Shown in pieces: positions 27,714-36,216 of a stretch of 64,000 bases of DNA. Made by a program: the position numbers and the translations under genes. This stretch comes from Hydrogenispora ethanolica (lineage in GTDB: Bacteria > Bacillota > UBA4882 > UBA8346): contig NZ_SLUN01000002.1 of the NCBI RefSeq assembly GCF_004340685.1, forward strand, positions 1 to 64,000, in the 5' to 3' direction. Position 1 is the stretch's first letter, and every line of letters begins with the position of its first letter. The notes under the pieces are model-generated. The model ran no database searches. It worked only from the letters and a program-made list of their open reading frames with translations, and had not been told where the DNA came from.

Positions 27714-28575
27714 CTAACTTTCTGCGATAAACATAGCCGATGAGGAAGCAGACGAAAAATACCACCACCGCCAGCGCCGCCGCTTGGCCGAAACGGAAAT
27801 ACTCAAAGGCCGTCTTGAAGATATCGATGCTGACGACGCTGGTGGCATTGACCGGACCGCCCTGAGTCAGGATCCAGATGATGGTGAAGTGTTTGAACCA
27901 CCAGACCGTGTCCAGGATCAGGGTCACCATGAGGACGCTGCGCAGACTGGGGAGGGTGATGAATCGAAAGATCTGCTGCCGGGAAGCGCCGTCGATCTGT
28001 CCGGCCTCGTACAATTCGTCGGGAATGGCTTGCAGACCGGCCAAAAGCAGGATCATCACCAGTGGGAAGCCTTTCCAGATAGCCGCAATCACCACCGAGA
28101 TGAAGGCAGTCTCCTGATTGCCCAACCAGGAGACAGGCCCGGCGATCAAACCCAGATCCTGCAGGAACTGGTTGAAAAGCCCGTACATCGGATTGAGCAT
28201 CCATTTCCATAAGAGGCCGACCACCACTTCGGGAAAGAGCCAGGGGACGATCAGAACGGCCCGGAAAAAAACCCGGCCGGGAAACTTCTGGTTTAAGAGC
28301 AAGGCCAAAATCATTCCGACGATGAAGTGTCCGGCGACGGTGAAAAAAGTGAACTTCAGCGTCAGCAGGATCTTGCCCAGGAATTCGGCATTGGTGAAGA
28401 CCTCAAGATAATAGCGGAGGCCGACAAAATTCCAGCGAAATAAGAGATTGGTATCGAACAGGCTGATATAAAAGCCGTACAATAAGGGGTAAACCACCAG
28501 TGCTCCCAGCATCAGCGCGGCCGGCAGCGTGAACCAATATCCGCTCCATTGCGTTTTCGTCTTTGAACTATTCAT
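27697..28575 (-). CDS. CUT1 ABC transporter permease (MalF-like)
   Basis: 292 residues, six helices, EAA loop YEAGQIDGASRQQIFRFITLPSLRS. AAGGGG seven bases before ATG 28575. Follows the binding-protein gene after a strong hairpin. Confidence 0.93.
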   Translation of the reverse strand: MNSSKTKTQWSGYWFTLPAALMLGALVVYPLLYGFYISLFDTNLLFRWNFVGLRYYLEVFTNAEFLGKILLTLKFTFFTVAGHFIVGMILALLLNQKFPGRVFFRAVLIVPWLFPEVVVGLLWKWMLNPMYGLFNQFLQDLGLIAGPVSWLGNQETAFISVVIAAIWKGFPLVMILLLAGLQAIPDELYEAGQIDGASRQQIFRFITLPSLRSVLMVTLILDTVWWFKHFTIIWILTQGGPVNATSVVSIDIFKTAFEYFRFGQAAALAVVVFFVCFLIGYVYRRKLGEDDD

Positions 28576-28607
28576 GAAATATCCCCTTCAAGCATCGTTT
28601 CTGCGAA

Positions 28608-28639
28608 TCCTGGCGCAGCGCAGATCCGCTGCGCCAGGA
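28608..28639. other. Perfect 13-bp intercistronic hairpin
   Basis: TCCTGGCGCAGCG (28608-28620) is perfectly inverted at 28627-28639 with a six-base loop and no T-run. It probably protects the 3' end of the binding-protein message rather than terminating. Confidence 0.75.
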
Positions 28640-28734
28640 CTTTGCTCGGCTTTCGACAACGTCGGAATGAGCGGCGTTCCAAGCATTAAACTCCGTCATT
28701 CCAGCGCTCTTTAGATAGAAGCGATGGCTAAAAC

Positions 28735-30015
28735 TCAGTTGGCTGCCCGCTGAATGGCGGCCCGGGTCCGATCGGCCGCTTTCTTCAATGCGGCGTCCAC
28801 ATCGGAAGCATTGGTCAGGAGCGACTGATAGGCTTCGCCGGTGATATCAAATATTTCCGAATAAAAGGGAACGGTGGGAATGGTCTCGACATAATTCAGC
28901 GCTTTCACAAATCCGGCATAAACCGGTCCGGTGATCTGCCGTTTTTTCCCGGCTTCTATCCGGGTGGGCATCCGGCCGGTGACCGCGTTCCAAGTCAAGG
29001 CATTCTTGGTTTCTACCAGGAATTTCAGATACTTGGCCGCCGCTTGCTTGTTCTTGCTGGTTTTGGCGATGGAGAACCCATACAGTCCCAGGGTTGAGAC
29101 GTGTTTCTTCTTCATCGGCAAGGGCACGCTGTATAATTTGCCTTTTAGTTTTGGATTCTGGGCCAGAATCGCTCCGATGGTATGCGGGCCGGTGATCATC
29201 ATTCCCGTCTTTTCGCTGGCCATCAGGCTGATACCTTCGGCGTAGCTGACCTCGGTCGGGCCGGGGGGCACCACCCCTTGTTTGGTATAGAGTTCGGCGA
29301 AGAAGCGGAAGGCTTCCTTGGCCTCCGCCGAATCCAGCTCGGTAGCCCATTTGCCGTTGGCGTCCTTATAAAGCTCGCGGGCACCGAAGGTTCGCAGGAT
29401 ATGGATGAAACGGTTGGCGCCGGAACCATTGCGCGAGCCCATCATCGCAAAGCCCCAGCGGTCCACTTTGCCGTCGCCGTTGGTATCTTTGGTCATCTTC
29501 TTGGCAGCTTTGAGAAAATCATCCCAGGTCTCCAGGGAAGTCAGCTTCTCTTGCTTGAACCAGTCGCCCCGGTAAAGCAGGCCCATCGGCGTGGTGAACC
29601 AGGGGACGAATTGCAGTTTGTTGTTCACGCTCGCCTGCTCGACATTGCTCGGATAGAAGCCGGCGATGTATTTCTTGCCCAGCAGTCCGGTGAGGTCTTC
29701 GGTGATGCCCATGTCATAAGCGGTAGAGATGAATTCCGGGGTGTTGGTGAAAATATCCGGCAGTTCGCCCCCAATGGCCAGGCTGGTTATTTTGGTATAG
29801 ACGTCGTTCATGGGAACGCCCATGAATTCGATCTTGATGTCCGGATTTTTCTTCATAAACTCGGCAGCAATAGCCCGTTCCGCTTCGCCTTCCGGTTTCT
29901 CCACATAAGTGGTGGACATGACCTTCAGAGTTACCGCGGGTTTGGCAAAGACGGTTCCCGCCATGATTCCGCAGCAGGCCAAAATTGCAAAGACGATTCG
30001 CAAACTTTTTTTCAT
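28735..30015 (-). CDS. CUT1 extracellular sugar-binding protein
   Basis: 426 residues from ATG 30015 (GGGAGG five bases upstream; the frame is open eight codons more). Signal peptide about residues 1-24 (AILACCGIMAGTVFA, possibly a lipoprotein at one of the Cys residues). Binding fold motifs: AAEFMKKNPDIKIEFMGVPMNDVYTK and NTPEFISTAYDMG. First gene of the importer/galactonate operon. Confidence 0.92.
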   Translation of the reverse strand: MKKSLRIVFAILACCGIMAGTVFAKPAVTLKVMSTTYVEKPEGEAERAIAAEFMKKNPDIKIEFMGVPMNDVYTKITSLAIGGELPDIFTNTPEFISTAYDMGITEDLTGLLGKKYIAGFYPSNVEQASVNNKLQFVPWFTTPMGLLYRGDWFKQEKLTSLETWDDFLKAAKKMTKDTNGDGKVDRWGFAMMGSRNGSGANRFIHILRTFGARELYKDANGKWATELDSAEAKEAFRFFAELYTKQGVVPPGPTEVSYAEGISLMASEKTGMMITGPHTIGAILAQNPKLKGKLYSVPLPMKKKHVSTLGLYGFSIAKTSKNKQAAAKYLKFLVETKNALTWNAVTGRMPTRIEAGKKRQITGPVYAGFVKALNYVETIPTVPFYSEIFDITGEAYQSLLTNASDVDAALKKAADRTRAAIQRAAN

Positions 30016-30102
30016 TTTTTCCTCCCATTTTTGTTTCATTTCTTTAAATTTTCCGACCTATTTAGCCTTTGAGCTCCCCCCCTTCATGAAAATCGATGGT
30101 TT

Positions 30103-30232
30103 AGAAGCCATGTGATAAAGTCTTTTGAATCGGAAATTAGCTTACAAAAAGGTATAAAACGACTTTATCACTTGCTTCTCTGAGCTTTTGTGTTCACCCT
30201 GGCCTTCGGACAGGGTTTATCACAACGCTTTT
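30103..30232. repeat. Interspersed palindromic repeat, copy 2 (longest)
   Basis: Carries AGAAGCCATGTGATAAAGTC at the left, an inverted GACTTTATCACTTGCTTCT in the middle and a further GGGTTTATCACAACGCTT arm at the right. It is in the reverse orientation to copy 1 at 7181-7284. It lies between the IclR gene and the binding-protein gene. Confidence 0.8.
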
Positions 30233-30286
30233 AGACCGCAACCCGTTTGCAATGCAAATCAGGATACTTCCTCTTCTGTCGGCAAT

Positions 30287-31078
30287 TTAAACTTGCCGGT
30301 AGCCCATGGCTTTTGATATCTGCTCGGCTGTCGCTTTGACCTTAGGGCCTAGATCAGTTAGCAATCGGTCAATGCTTACCCGGAATCCCGGTCCCGATAT
30401 GCTTAGAGCGCCGCAAAGTTTTCCGGCGCTGTTGTGAATGGGCGCTCCGACGCAACGGATCTGTTCCTCATTCTCCATATTATCGATGGAGAAGCCCCGC
30501 TCCACGGTTTTGCGCATCTCGATAGCCAATTTTTCCGGATCGGTAATGGTTGTTTCGGTCATCCTCTCAAGCTCGCCTCCTAATACTGCAGCTTGGACAT
30601 CTGGCTCTGCAAAAGCCAGCAACGCCTTGCCCAAACCGGTACTATACAGCCGATTCCGACCTCCAATCTGAGTAAACGGCCGGACCGGCAACGGGCTGTC
30701 CACTCGCTCGATATACGAGACCTCCAGCCCGTCTAAAACTCCAAGGAATACGGTTTCTTGGGTCTCCTTGGATAAAACCACCATATGGTCATACGCGATC
30801 TGACGCAGTTCATTGGAATTATCGAAAACATGGTAAAGTTCCACGATTTTCAGACCCAATTTATAACGATTTTTGTCATCCTTCTGAATCAAGCCGTACT
30901 CTTCCAATGACTGTAAATAGCGATAGGTCGTTGCAGGATCAAACCCTGCCGCCTCGGCGATCTCTTTCAAATTCAAACCATATCGCCCGGAATCCCGACA
31001 ATGGTCAGAAATAATTTGCAAGGCTCTTAACGCTTTCTGGACCGTACCCGAAGTATTCGCTTTAGAAGAATGAGCCAT
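30287..31078 (-). CDS. IclR-family regulator
   Basis: 263 residues: N-terminal winged HTH (LNLKEIAEAAGFDPATTYRYLQSLEEYGLI) and the C-terminal effector domain (RNRLYSTGLGKALLAF, IRCVGAPIHNSAGKLCGALSISGP). IclR proteins often sense sugar acids or aromatic acids; the next genes degrade galactonate, so a keto-deoxy-sugar acid is a plausible effector. An ATTTCA-N5-TGAAAT dyad lies upstream. Confidence 0.92.
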   Translation of the reverse strand: MAHSSKANTSGTVQKALRALQIISDHCRDSGRYGLNLKEIAEAAGFDPATTYRYLQSLEEYGLIQKDDKNRYKLGLKIVELYHVFDNSNELRQIAYDHMVVLSKETQETVFLGVLDGLEVSYIERVDSPLPVRPFTQIGGRNRLYSTGLGKALLAFAEPDVQAAVLGGELERMTETTITDPEKLAIEMRKTVERGFSIDNMENEEQIRCVGAPIHNSAGKLCGALSISGPGFRVSIDRLLTDLGPKVKATAEQISKAMGYRQV

Positions 31079-31092
31079 TTCAAATCCCTTTC

Positions 31093-31109
31093 ATTTCATT
31101 ATTTGAAAT
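31093..31109. promoter_or_regulatory. Candidate IclR operator
   Basis: ATTTCA-TTATT-TGAAAT inverted repeat 15 bases before the iclR start; TGAAA/TTTCA half-sites are typical for KdgR-like IclR proteins. AT-rich sequence with further GAAAT/ATTTC halves continues to about 31220. Confidence 0.5.
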
Positions 31110-31216
31110 CTAATTTTTATATATGAAATATTCTCCGTATCGATGTAAATTCCTTTTTAAAAATTTATTTTCTTTTCAAACCGTTGCTAATCATAAGCAC
31201 AATTTATTTCAAAAAT

Positions 31217-31238
31217 AAAAAAACCAGCATTATGCTGG
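31217..31238 (-). terminator. Hairpin terminator downstream of the three-LysM gene
   Basis: CCAGC-ATTAT-GCTGG (31224-31238) with A7 before it, giving a T7 run on the minus strand. A second, 14-bp perfect hairpin without T-run lies at 31405-31440. Otherwise the 440-base gap 31079-31520 holds nothing recognised. Confidence 0.6.
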
Positions 31239-31520
31239 ATTTCTTACATTCATCGAAGGTATGTAGTTCCCTGAGACTCATTCCTCTTTCCCCAAGCGTC
31301 TCTCAAATGGAGAAGAGCCCGCAATAGAATGCCGCCTTATCTTCTTGTCCACCCACCCTCCGGGCTTGGATTTATGAAACGACAATTTTGCGACGAAGCC
31401 ATAGGAGGAAATGCCGGATTTTCTCTTCCGGCATTTCCTCCCGGGGGGTGTCGCCTAACCTTCTTAATGATTCGCGGTAGCCGGTAACGCTCCGCTCGCC
31501 ATGGTGAATCATTTGAAATA

Positions 31521-32048
31521 TCAAGCCGGCACCCGGATCCGTTGGCCAACATACAAGCGATCGGGATTGAGTCCGGGATTTAGCTGCAATATCGTCGCCA
31601 CCGAGGTGTTAAACCGCCGTGCAATGCTGTAAAGGGAATCTCCGCCTTGGATGGTATAGATTCTTACTCCGGTGGGACCCACTCCGCCGCCTCTTCTGCC
31701 GGGAATGCAAAGAACCGTGCCAGGCCGCAAGAAACGGAAATTAATATTGGGATTGGCTTGCTGAATCCGATTGGCGGAAACGTTAAACTCCCTGGCCAGA
31801 CGAAACAAGGTATCGCCTCTTCTCACGGTGTAAAGCGTACCGCCAGGACAGGACCGAATCCGGACCGGAATTCGCAATTGCGTCGGAAGAACGTTTCTTT
31901 GATCAATCTCCGGATTGACCTCAAGGATCTCCTCGACCGAGGTGCCATAATCCTCGGCCAGACTCTCCAGAGTATCCGCTGCTTCGAGTATTAAATCCTG
32001 TTCTATATAAATTTCATCCGCCGCTTCATTGATGAACTCATTCTCCAT
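31521..32048 (-). CDS. Triple LysM domain protein
   Basis: 175 residues with an acidic N-terminal lead and three LysM-like units: AADTLESLAEDYGTSVEEILEVNPEID, YTVRRGDTLFRLAREFNVSANRIQQANPNI and YTIQGGDSLYSIARRFNTSVATILQLNPGL. No signal peptide. AGGTGGAG lies before ATG 32048. It resembles SafA/spore-coat or cytoplasmic LysM proteins of Bacillota; the role is unproven. The first LysM unit matches the single unit of the small LysM protein at 23 kb. Confidence 0.88.
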   Translation of the reverse strand: MENEFINEAADEIYIEQDLILEAADTLESLAEDYGTSVEEILEVNPEIDQRNVLPTQLRIPVRIRSCPGGTLYTVRRGDTLFRLAREFNVSANRIQQANPNINFRFLRPGTVLCIPGRRGGGVGPTGVRIYTIQGGDSLYSIARRFNTSVATILQLNPGLNPDRLYVGQRIRVPA

Positions 32049-32246
32049 AAAGCTCCACCTCTCTACGAATTTTGACAGGAAAAACAGGTGGTCTTGCTGT
32101 TTCTGTCAATTCATAGTATGTGATTCCGGTCCTATTGTTCCTTTAACCCAGGCGCCGGGACGGATTCTTTTAATTTATGCAATGCGGAGTGGAGAAAGCT
32201 CTCCATCACAAGCGACGTGACACCGGATCCGAACACTCCGCTTGAA

Positions 32247-32348
32247 TTACCGTGCCCCGCTCACCGTGCGCCTCGATCCGTCCATAGGGAGCGATAAAAC
32301 AGCGAACAACGATAGTACAACTAAAATACCTGTTACGACTCTTTTCAA
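32247..32348 (-). CDS. Small signal-peptide-like ORF (33 aa)
   Basis: A TTG start at 32346-32348 preceded by GGAGGGGG five bases upstream opens a 33-codon frame beginning MKRVVTGILVVLSLFAVLS, a short basic-hydrophobic segment, then a charged tail ending SGAR. Could be a small secreted or membrane peptide. No homologue recognised. Confidence 0.4.
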   Translation of the reverse strand: MKRVVTGILVVLSLFAVLSLPMDGSRRTVSGAR

Positions 32349-32416
32349 TTGAACCCCCTCCATCGTGAATTGATTCCGTTTATCGGCAAGTCGAAATTGC
32401 CCATTTCATGCCTTCT

Positions 32417-32518
32417 TTAGTCAATGTTACGGATGAACCACCTCCATAAAACTGCTAGATAGATTACCAAAATCACTACAATGGCGATGGCCGCGACAAT
32501 TATCATAATTGTGATCAT
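32417..32518 (-). CDS. Small single-helix membrane ORF (33 aa)
   Basis: ATG at 32516-32518, ending TAA at 32417-32419. The product starts MITIMIIVAAIAIVVIL, a single hydrophobic helix of about 22 residues followed by a WRWFIRNID tail. The ribosome binding site is weak. It lies about 70 bases upstream of the other small ORF on the same strand; the pair fills part of the 700-base gap 32049-32743. Confidence 0.35.
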   Translation of the reverse strand: MITIMIIVAAIAIVVILVIYLAVLWRWFIRNID

Positions 32519-32624
32519 GAATATGATTCCGTTCGAAGTATTCTACTCAAGCTTTTCTTTAGGACATCTATGTTTAGGTTCCAATGAATATACGAAGGAG
32601 GTTACCTTTTAGATCAGAATAAAT

Positions 32625-32652
32625 AAAAAAGAGTGGTTCTCGCCACTCTCCC
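32625..32652 (-). terminator. Terminator downstream of the beta-propeller gene
   Basis: AGAGTGG (32631-32637) pairs with CCACTCT (32643-32649 region); on the minus strand a T6 run follows. A second hairpin, GCAACC/GGTTGC, lies at 32691-32717. Confidence 0.7.
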
Positions 32653-32743
32653 AATGTACTCGTGTTACCCGGAATAAAAATCCACGGAAGCAACCCCGGT
32701 TTTTTAGACCGGTTGCAGTCTTGTCCCCTTTTCCTTTTCCAGG

Positions 32744-34405
32744 TTACCGCCCAATCACCGCGTCGCGGGTCGCCGAAGGAATCCGGCGGATGATCCGGCC
32801 CTTTTCCAAATCGATAAAGAATATGTTTTTCCCGCCGGCGAGGATCAACTGGTCACCCGATGATGCATGATAAAAGTAAGGTGTCGCCGGTTTACCAAGG
32901 CCCAACCAGTTCAGTCGCAGATTCAGTTCAACCCGCTCGGACTCCGTATTCAGTAACCGCCATTGATGGGCGCCCGCAATGATTACGTATTTTTCATTGG
33001 GGGTACCAAAAAGGCGACAGTTTCTTCCGGCCAAGGCACAACTAATTCTCCGGACGACCCGCATTTTTACAGTATCGACTACTGCGACATCCTGCGTGAA
33101 ACGGTTGTAAAGGTACAATTTTTGCTTTGGCGTAACCATCACCATCTCGCCGCCCCGGACCATCATCCCCGGTGTCGCCAGCAACGCTCCCAGCAGCGCC
33201 GTTCCGCCGTCCCTAGCGGCATACATACTTGACGCATAGCCCAGCAACTTCCAGGCGGCCATGTACCCTCGTCCCAGGGGCATTGACTCTCCACGCTGAT
33301 AATCGTGATCATTAAGCTTCAGCTCGGTCAAACTGCCCCGGATGGTTGGATGGTAAAGCAATGCGGAATGGGATTCTGGCAGAGGAATCACTTGTTCGAT
33401 GCGCCGCTCGAACGCTAACTGGGCCAACGGACGGGCGCTGCCGTTCTCAAAAACCGCTACATTTTTGAGGCCGGCGATATAAAGTACTTGATTTACCGGA
33501 TCGACCGCGATTTGGCGGGGAATAAAAGCCACCGGATATTCCGCGGCGATGCCCGAATCATCCAATGCCACCACCTTGCCCCGGTCTTGCTCTGCCGTGA
33601 TCGCATAGAGCCGGTCATCGATGCGGAGATAATCCGCGCTTAAGTCGCCCAACCGGATGACGGCTTTCACCCGGACTGTATCCAGGTCAATGTAACTGAT
33701 CCCGGCGGGTACCGCGGTCTCCCGATACGATAGTCCTTTCGGGGCCGAGTGCGCCAAGTATTGGTTGTAACCGCGGCTGGTTGCCAGAAGAGTCCGGTTG
33801 TCTTGCGCAAAATAGAGTGCTGCCGGATTCTTCGCAATCGCGATGGTTTGGATGGCCTGTAATGAATCGGGGTTATAAACGCAAAGATTGGAGGAGTTCG
33901 GCTCCTTTCCCAAGGTGGCGACGACCAACCGGTCTTCGGCCGGATTCAGTGCGAGGCATACGGCAGGGGAATCCAGCTCGATTTGCTGATATTCCAAATT
34001 CTCCAGATCGACTTTTACCAGGACAGCTTGGCCGGCACAGTCTTTGGTCCTGGTTATCGCCCAAAAACAGCTGCGATCTTTATTCATCGTCCAAGCGGTT
34101 AAAAGCGTGGCAAATTGCAATTCTTTTTGGTAAGCGGCTTGATCCGGACGTAACATAGCCAAAGACCAGCGATTCTTCCCGCTGCAGAAAAAAAGCTTCT
34201 CGCCCTGGCGATTGGTAATAACGGCTCGCGGCGCTTCATCCAGCGCCAAAGACCTCAGTTTCCGCCCGTGCGTGTCAATCACTTCCGCCTGCTTATTCTG
34301 GCCCAATAGAAAAATCCGCTCCCCGGAATGGGCCAAAATCTGGCCACATCCCCAGCACGCCAGTATAACAGCGGCCCAAAACAGGATGATGATTCGTTTC
34401 TTCAT
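32744..34405 (-). CDS. Exported beta-propeller (YVTN/WD40-like) protein
   Basis: 553 residues from ATG 34405 (AAGGAG eight bases upstream). A signal peptide or anchor (about residues 3-26) precedes repeated four-strand blade-like units: ERIFLLGQNKQAEVIDTHGRKLRSLAL, RLVVATLGKEPNSSNLCVYNPDSLQAI, KLYLYNRFTQDVAVVDTVKMRVVRRI. No catalytic motif seen. Its promoter carries the same paired dyads at the same distances as the tetR promoter at 11.7 kb, so it probably belongs to that regulon. Confidence 0.75.
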   Translation of the reverse strand: MKKRIIILFWAAVILACWGCGQILAHSGERIFLLGQNKQAEVIDTHGRKLRSLALDEAPRAVITNRQGEKLFFCSGKNRWSLAMLRPDQAAYQKELQFATLLTAWTMNKDRSCFWAITRTKDCAGQAVLVKVDLENLEYQQIELDSPAVCLALNPAEDRLVVATLGKEPNSSNLCVYNPDSLQAIQTIAIAKNPAALYFAQDNRTLLATSRGYNQYLAHSAPKGLSYRETAVPAGISYIDLDTVRVKAVIRLGDLSADYLRIDDRLYAITAEQDRGKVVALDDSGIAAEYPVAFIPRQIAVDPVNQVLYIAGLKNVAVFENGSARPLAQLAFERRIEQVIPLPESHSALLYHPTIRGSLTELKLNDHDYQRGESMPLGRGYMAAWKLLGYASSMYAARDGGTALLGALLATPGMMVRGGEMVMVTPKQKLYLYNRFTQDVAVVDTVKMRVVRRISCALAGRNCRLFGTPNEKYVIIAGAHQWRLLNTESERVELNLRLNWLGLGKPATPYFYHASSGDQLILAGGKNIFFIDLEKGRIIRRIPSATRDAVIGR

Positions 34406-34480
34406 GAACAAGTCTCCTTTCGCTTCAGCGACCGTCCGGCCGATACTTATCCGGTGGTTTTCACTGTTGATGTATTTAAT

Positions 34481-34495
34481 TAAACTATCAGTTTA
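34481..34495. promoter_or_regulatory. TetR-type operator at the beta-propeller promoter, downstream site
   Basis: TAAACTATCAGTTTA, the reverse complement of the 15-mer at 11707-11721, five bases after the -10 box of the minus-strand promoter. Confidence 0.7.
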
Positions 34496-34500
34496 CTTTT

Positions 34501-34529
34501 AATATACTCTGATTTGATATACTATTCAA
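34501..34529 (-). promoter_or_regulatory. Promoter of the beta-propeller gene
   Basis: Minus strand TTGAAT (34524-34529), 17-base spacer, TATATT (34501-34506). Confidence 0.7.
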
Positions 34530-34538
34530 GCATAATTT

Positions 34539-34553
34539 TGCACTAATGGTTTA
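34539..34553. promoter_or_regulatory. TetR-type operator at the beta-propeller promoter, upstream site
   Basis: Minus-strand TAAACCATTAGTGCA, nine bases before the -35 box, matching TAAACCGCTAGTGTA at 11648-11662. Confidence 0.65.
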
Positions 34554-34591
34554 CTTTTTTTAACGGGCTGTTCCTTTCCACATGCCCCAAA

Positions 34592-34629
34592 TAAAAAAAA
34601 GACCGCCGGAGATCTTCCGGACAGTCTTT
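34592..34629 (-). terminator. Terminator of the LacI-controlled sugar operon
   Basis: Minus strand AAGAC-TG-TCCGG pairs with CCGG-CGGTCTT around AAGATCT, followed by T8 (A-run 34592-34599). Confidence 0.8.
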
Positions 34630-34659
34630 AAACCCAGCAATTGTTTTACTTCGTAAAAG

Positions 34660-35094
34660 CTATGATTCCACCACGACGCCTTTCTTCAGAATGATATTGG
34701 CATAGAGCGCCGCTTCACCGGTGGCCACAATGGCATAGGCTTGTTTGGCCCGCTCGTAGAAAGCGAAGCGCTCGATAAATTCCGGTTCAGCGGCCTTCGG
34801 ATCATAGCGCTCCACAATGCGGCGGTACTCCTCCCAGATGACCGGCTGGACCGTATCGCCGGGCACCACCGCCATCAGCCCGACGGGAGCGGGCACGTAC
34901 GGGTCGAGCGGGAAAAGCTTCAAGATGGCGTCCAGCAACTCGGGAACGCCGTGCCCGTCGGCGCGCACCAGCCGCCGGGCGCAACTGGCCGCCGGAAAAT
35001 TACCGTCGCCGATGACCAGCTCGTCGCCATGGCCCATCTCCATCAGGATCTTTAATAATTCCGGCGAAATGATTTTGGGTATCCCTTTCAACAT
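34660..35094 (-). CDS. RbsD/FucU-family sugar mutarotase
   Basis: 144 residues: GIPKIISPELLKILMEMGHGDELVIGDGNFPA is the conserved start of FucU-type L-fucose mutarotases, with the active-site His in GHGDE; the C-terminal FAFYERAKQAYAIVATGE also fits. I use ATG 35094 because the earlier ATG overlaps the GGAGG site. Last gene of the operon; it would interconvert anomers of the imported sugar. Confidence 0.9.
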   Translation of the reverse strand: MLKGIPKIISPELLKILMEMGHGDELVIGDGNFPAASCARRLVRADGHGVPELLDAILKLFPLDPYVPAPVGLMAVVPGDTVQPVIWEEYRRIVERYDPKAAEPEFIERFAFYERAKQAYAIVATGEAALYANIILKKGVVVES

Positions 35095-35123
35095 GCGTTT
35101 CATCCTCCCTATCCGTTATTTTA

Positions 35124-36164
35124 TCAACCGGCAATCACGCCGTCCTCATCCCAGAGATCCTGCCAGTCCTTGGCTCCCTCCCACAGGAAAACCTGGCCTT
35201 TAATCAAACGGCAATTCCGGTCGATCGCCGCGATCTCCCTCATTTCTTCCTCTGTCAGCCGATCGCCTACCGTACATTGGAGGTTCACCAGATACTCCTG
35301 GCGGTGAATGGAGAAGGGGATTGGCACTTGACCGCGTTGAGCCGCCCATTTGACACAGACCACCGCCGGATGAACCCCCAAGCGTTGGGCGATCTTAACG
35401 ATAACCGGATCCTGAATGTCCACGGTGTCGGTCTCGGTCTTATCCCGATCGGGGCGGGTCGGTGAACCGATCGGGCAGAAGCCGATCGGCACGATTCCGT
35501 TATCGACCACAAACTTGAAGAACTCCGGCTGTTGGAAATGGGGATGCAGCTCCATCTCATTGCAGGCCGGCTTGATCCGGGCATCCCGCAGCAACAACTT
35601 CAGCTTCGGGATGGTCATATTGGAGGTGCCGATATGCCGCACCAGACCCAGGTCGACCAGCCGTTCCATCTGGCGCCAGGTTTCCATGAACTCCTCATGA
35701 ATGTAAGGCCGGGCGTGGGGATCGCGCGAATCGACACTCACCCCGGGCGCATGGTAATTCGGGAAAGGCCAATGGACCAGATACAGGTCCAGATATTCCA
35801 GCTTCAGGTCTTTCAATGTCCTGGCGCAAGAGAGCAGGACATCGCCTTCGCCATGCATGTCATTCCAGACTTTGGATGTGATCCACAGCTCTTCCCTGGG
35901 GATCCCCGCTTGCATCGCATCCCGCAAGGCCGGGCCGATCAGCTGCTCGTTGCCGTATACGGCGGCGCAGTCAATGTGGCGGTAGCCGACGGCGATCGCG
36001 CCCCGGACCGCCGCCGCAATCTGCTCCCCACTGAAACGGTCCGATCCGAAAGTACCCAATCCGACTGCCGGAATCTGAGCACCGGTGTACAAAGTCCGTT
36101 TGGGGACCTGCCGCGGATCGACTCCGTCCGGGGCGATGAATGAATGATCATTTGAGTTTGGCAT
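35124..36164 (-). CDS. Aldo/keto reductase
   Basis: 346 residues from ATG 36164 (GGAGGAGG before it). NADPH-dependent reductase fold with catalytic tetrad pieces: DCAAVYGNEQLIG (Asp, Tyr), ITSKVWNDMHG (Lys) and YLVHWPFPNYH (His). A likely role is reduction of an aldose to a polyol, or the reverse, before the dehydrogenase and kinases in the same operon. Confidence 0.9.
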   Translation of the reverse strand: MPNSNDHSFIAPDGVDPRQVPKRTLYTGAQIPAVGLGTFGSDRFSGEQIAAAVRGAIAVGYRHIDCAAVYGNEQLIGPALRDAMQAGIPREELWITSKVWNDMHGEGDVLLSCARTLKDLKLEYLDLYLVHWPFPNYHAPGVSVDSRDPHARPYIHEEFMETWRQMERLVDLGLVRHIGTSNMTIPKLKLLLRDARIKPACNEMELHPHFQQPEFFKFVVDNGIVPIGFCPIGSPTRPDRDKTETDTVDIQDPVIVKIAQRLGVHPAVVCVKWAAQRGQVPIPFSIHRQEYLVNLQCTVGDRLTEEEMREIAAIDRNCRLIKGQVFLWEGAKDWQDLWDEDGVIAG

Positions 36165-36216
36165 GATGAACCTCCTCCTATTGGTTCCGTTTTTGGTTAA
36201 CCCTTTGGCACCTCGT

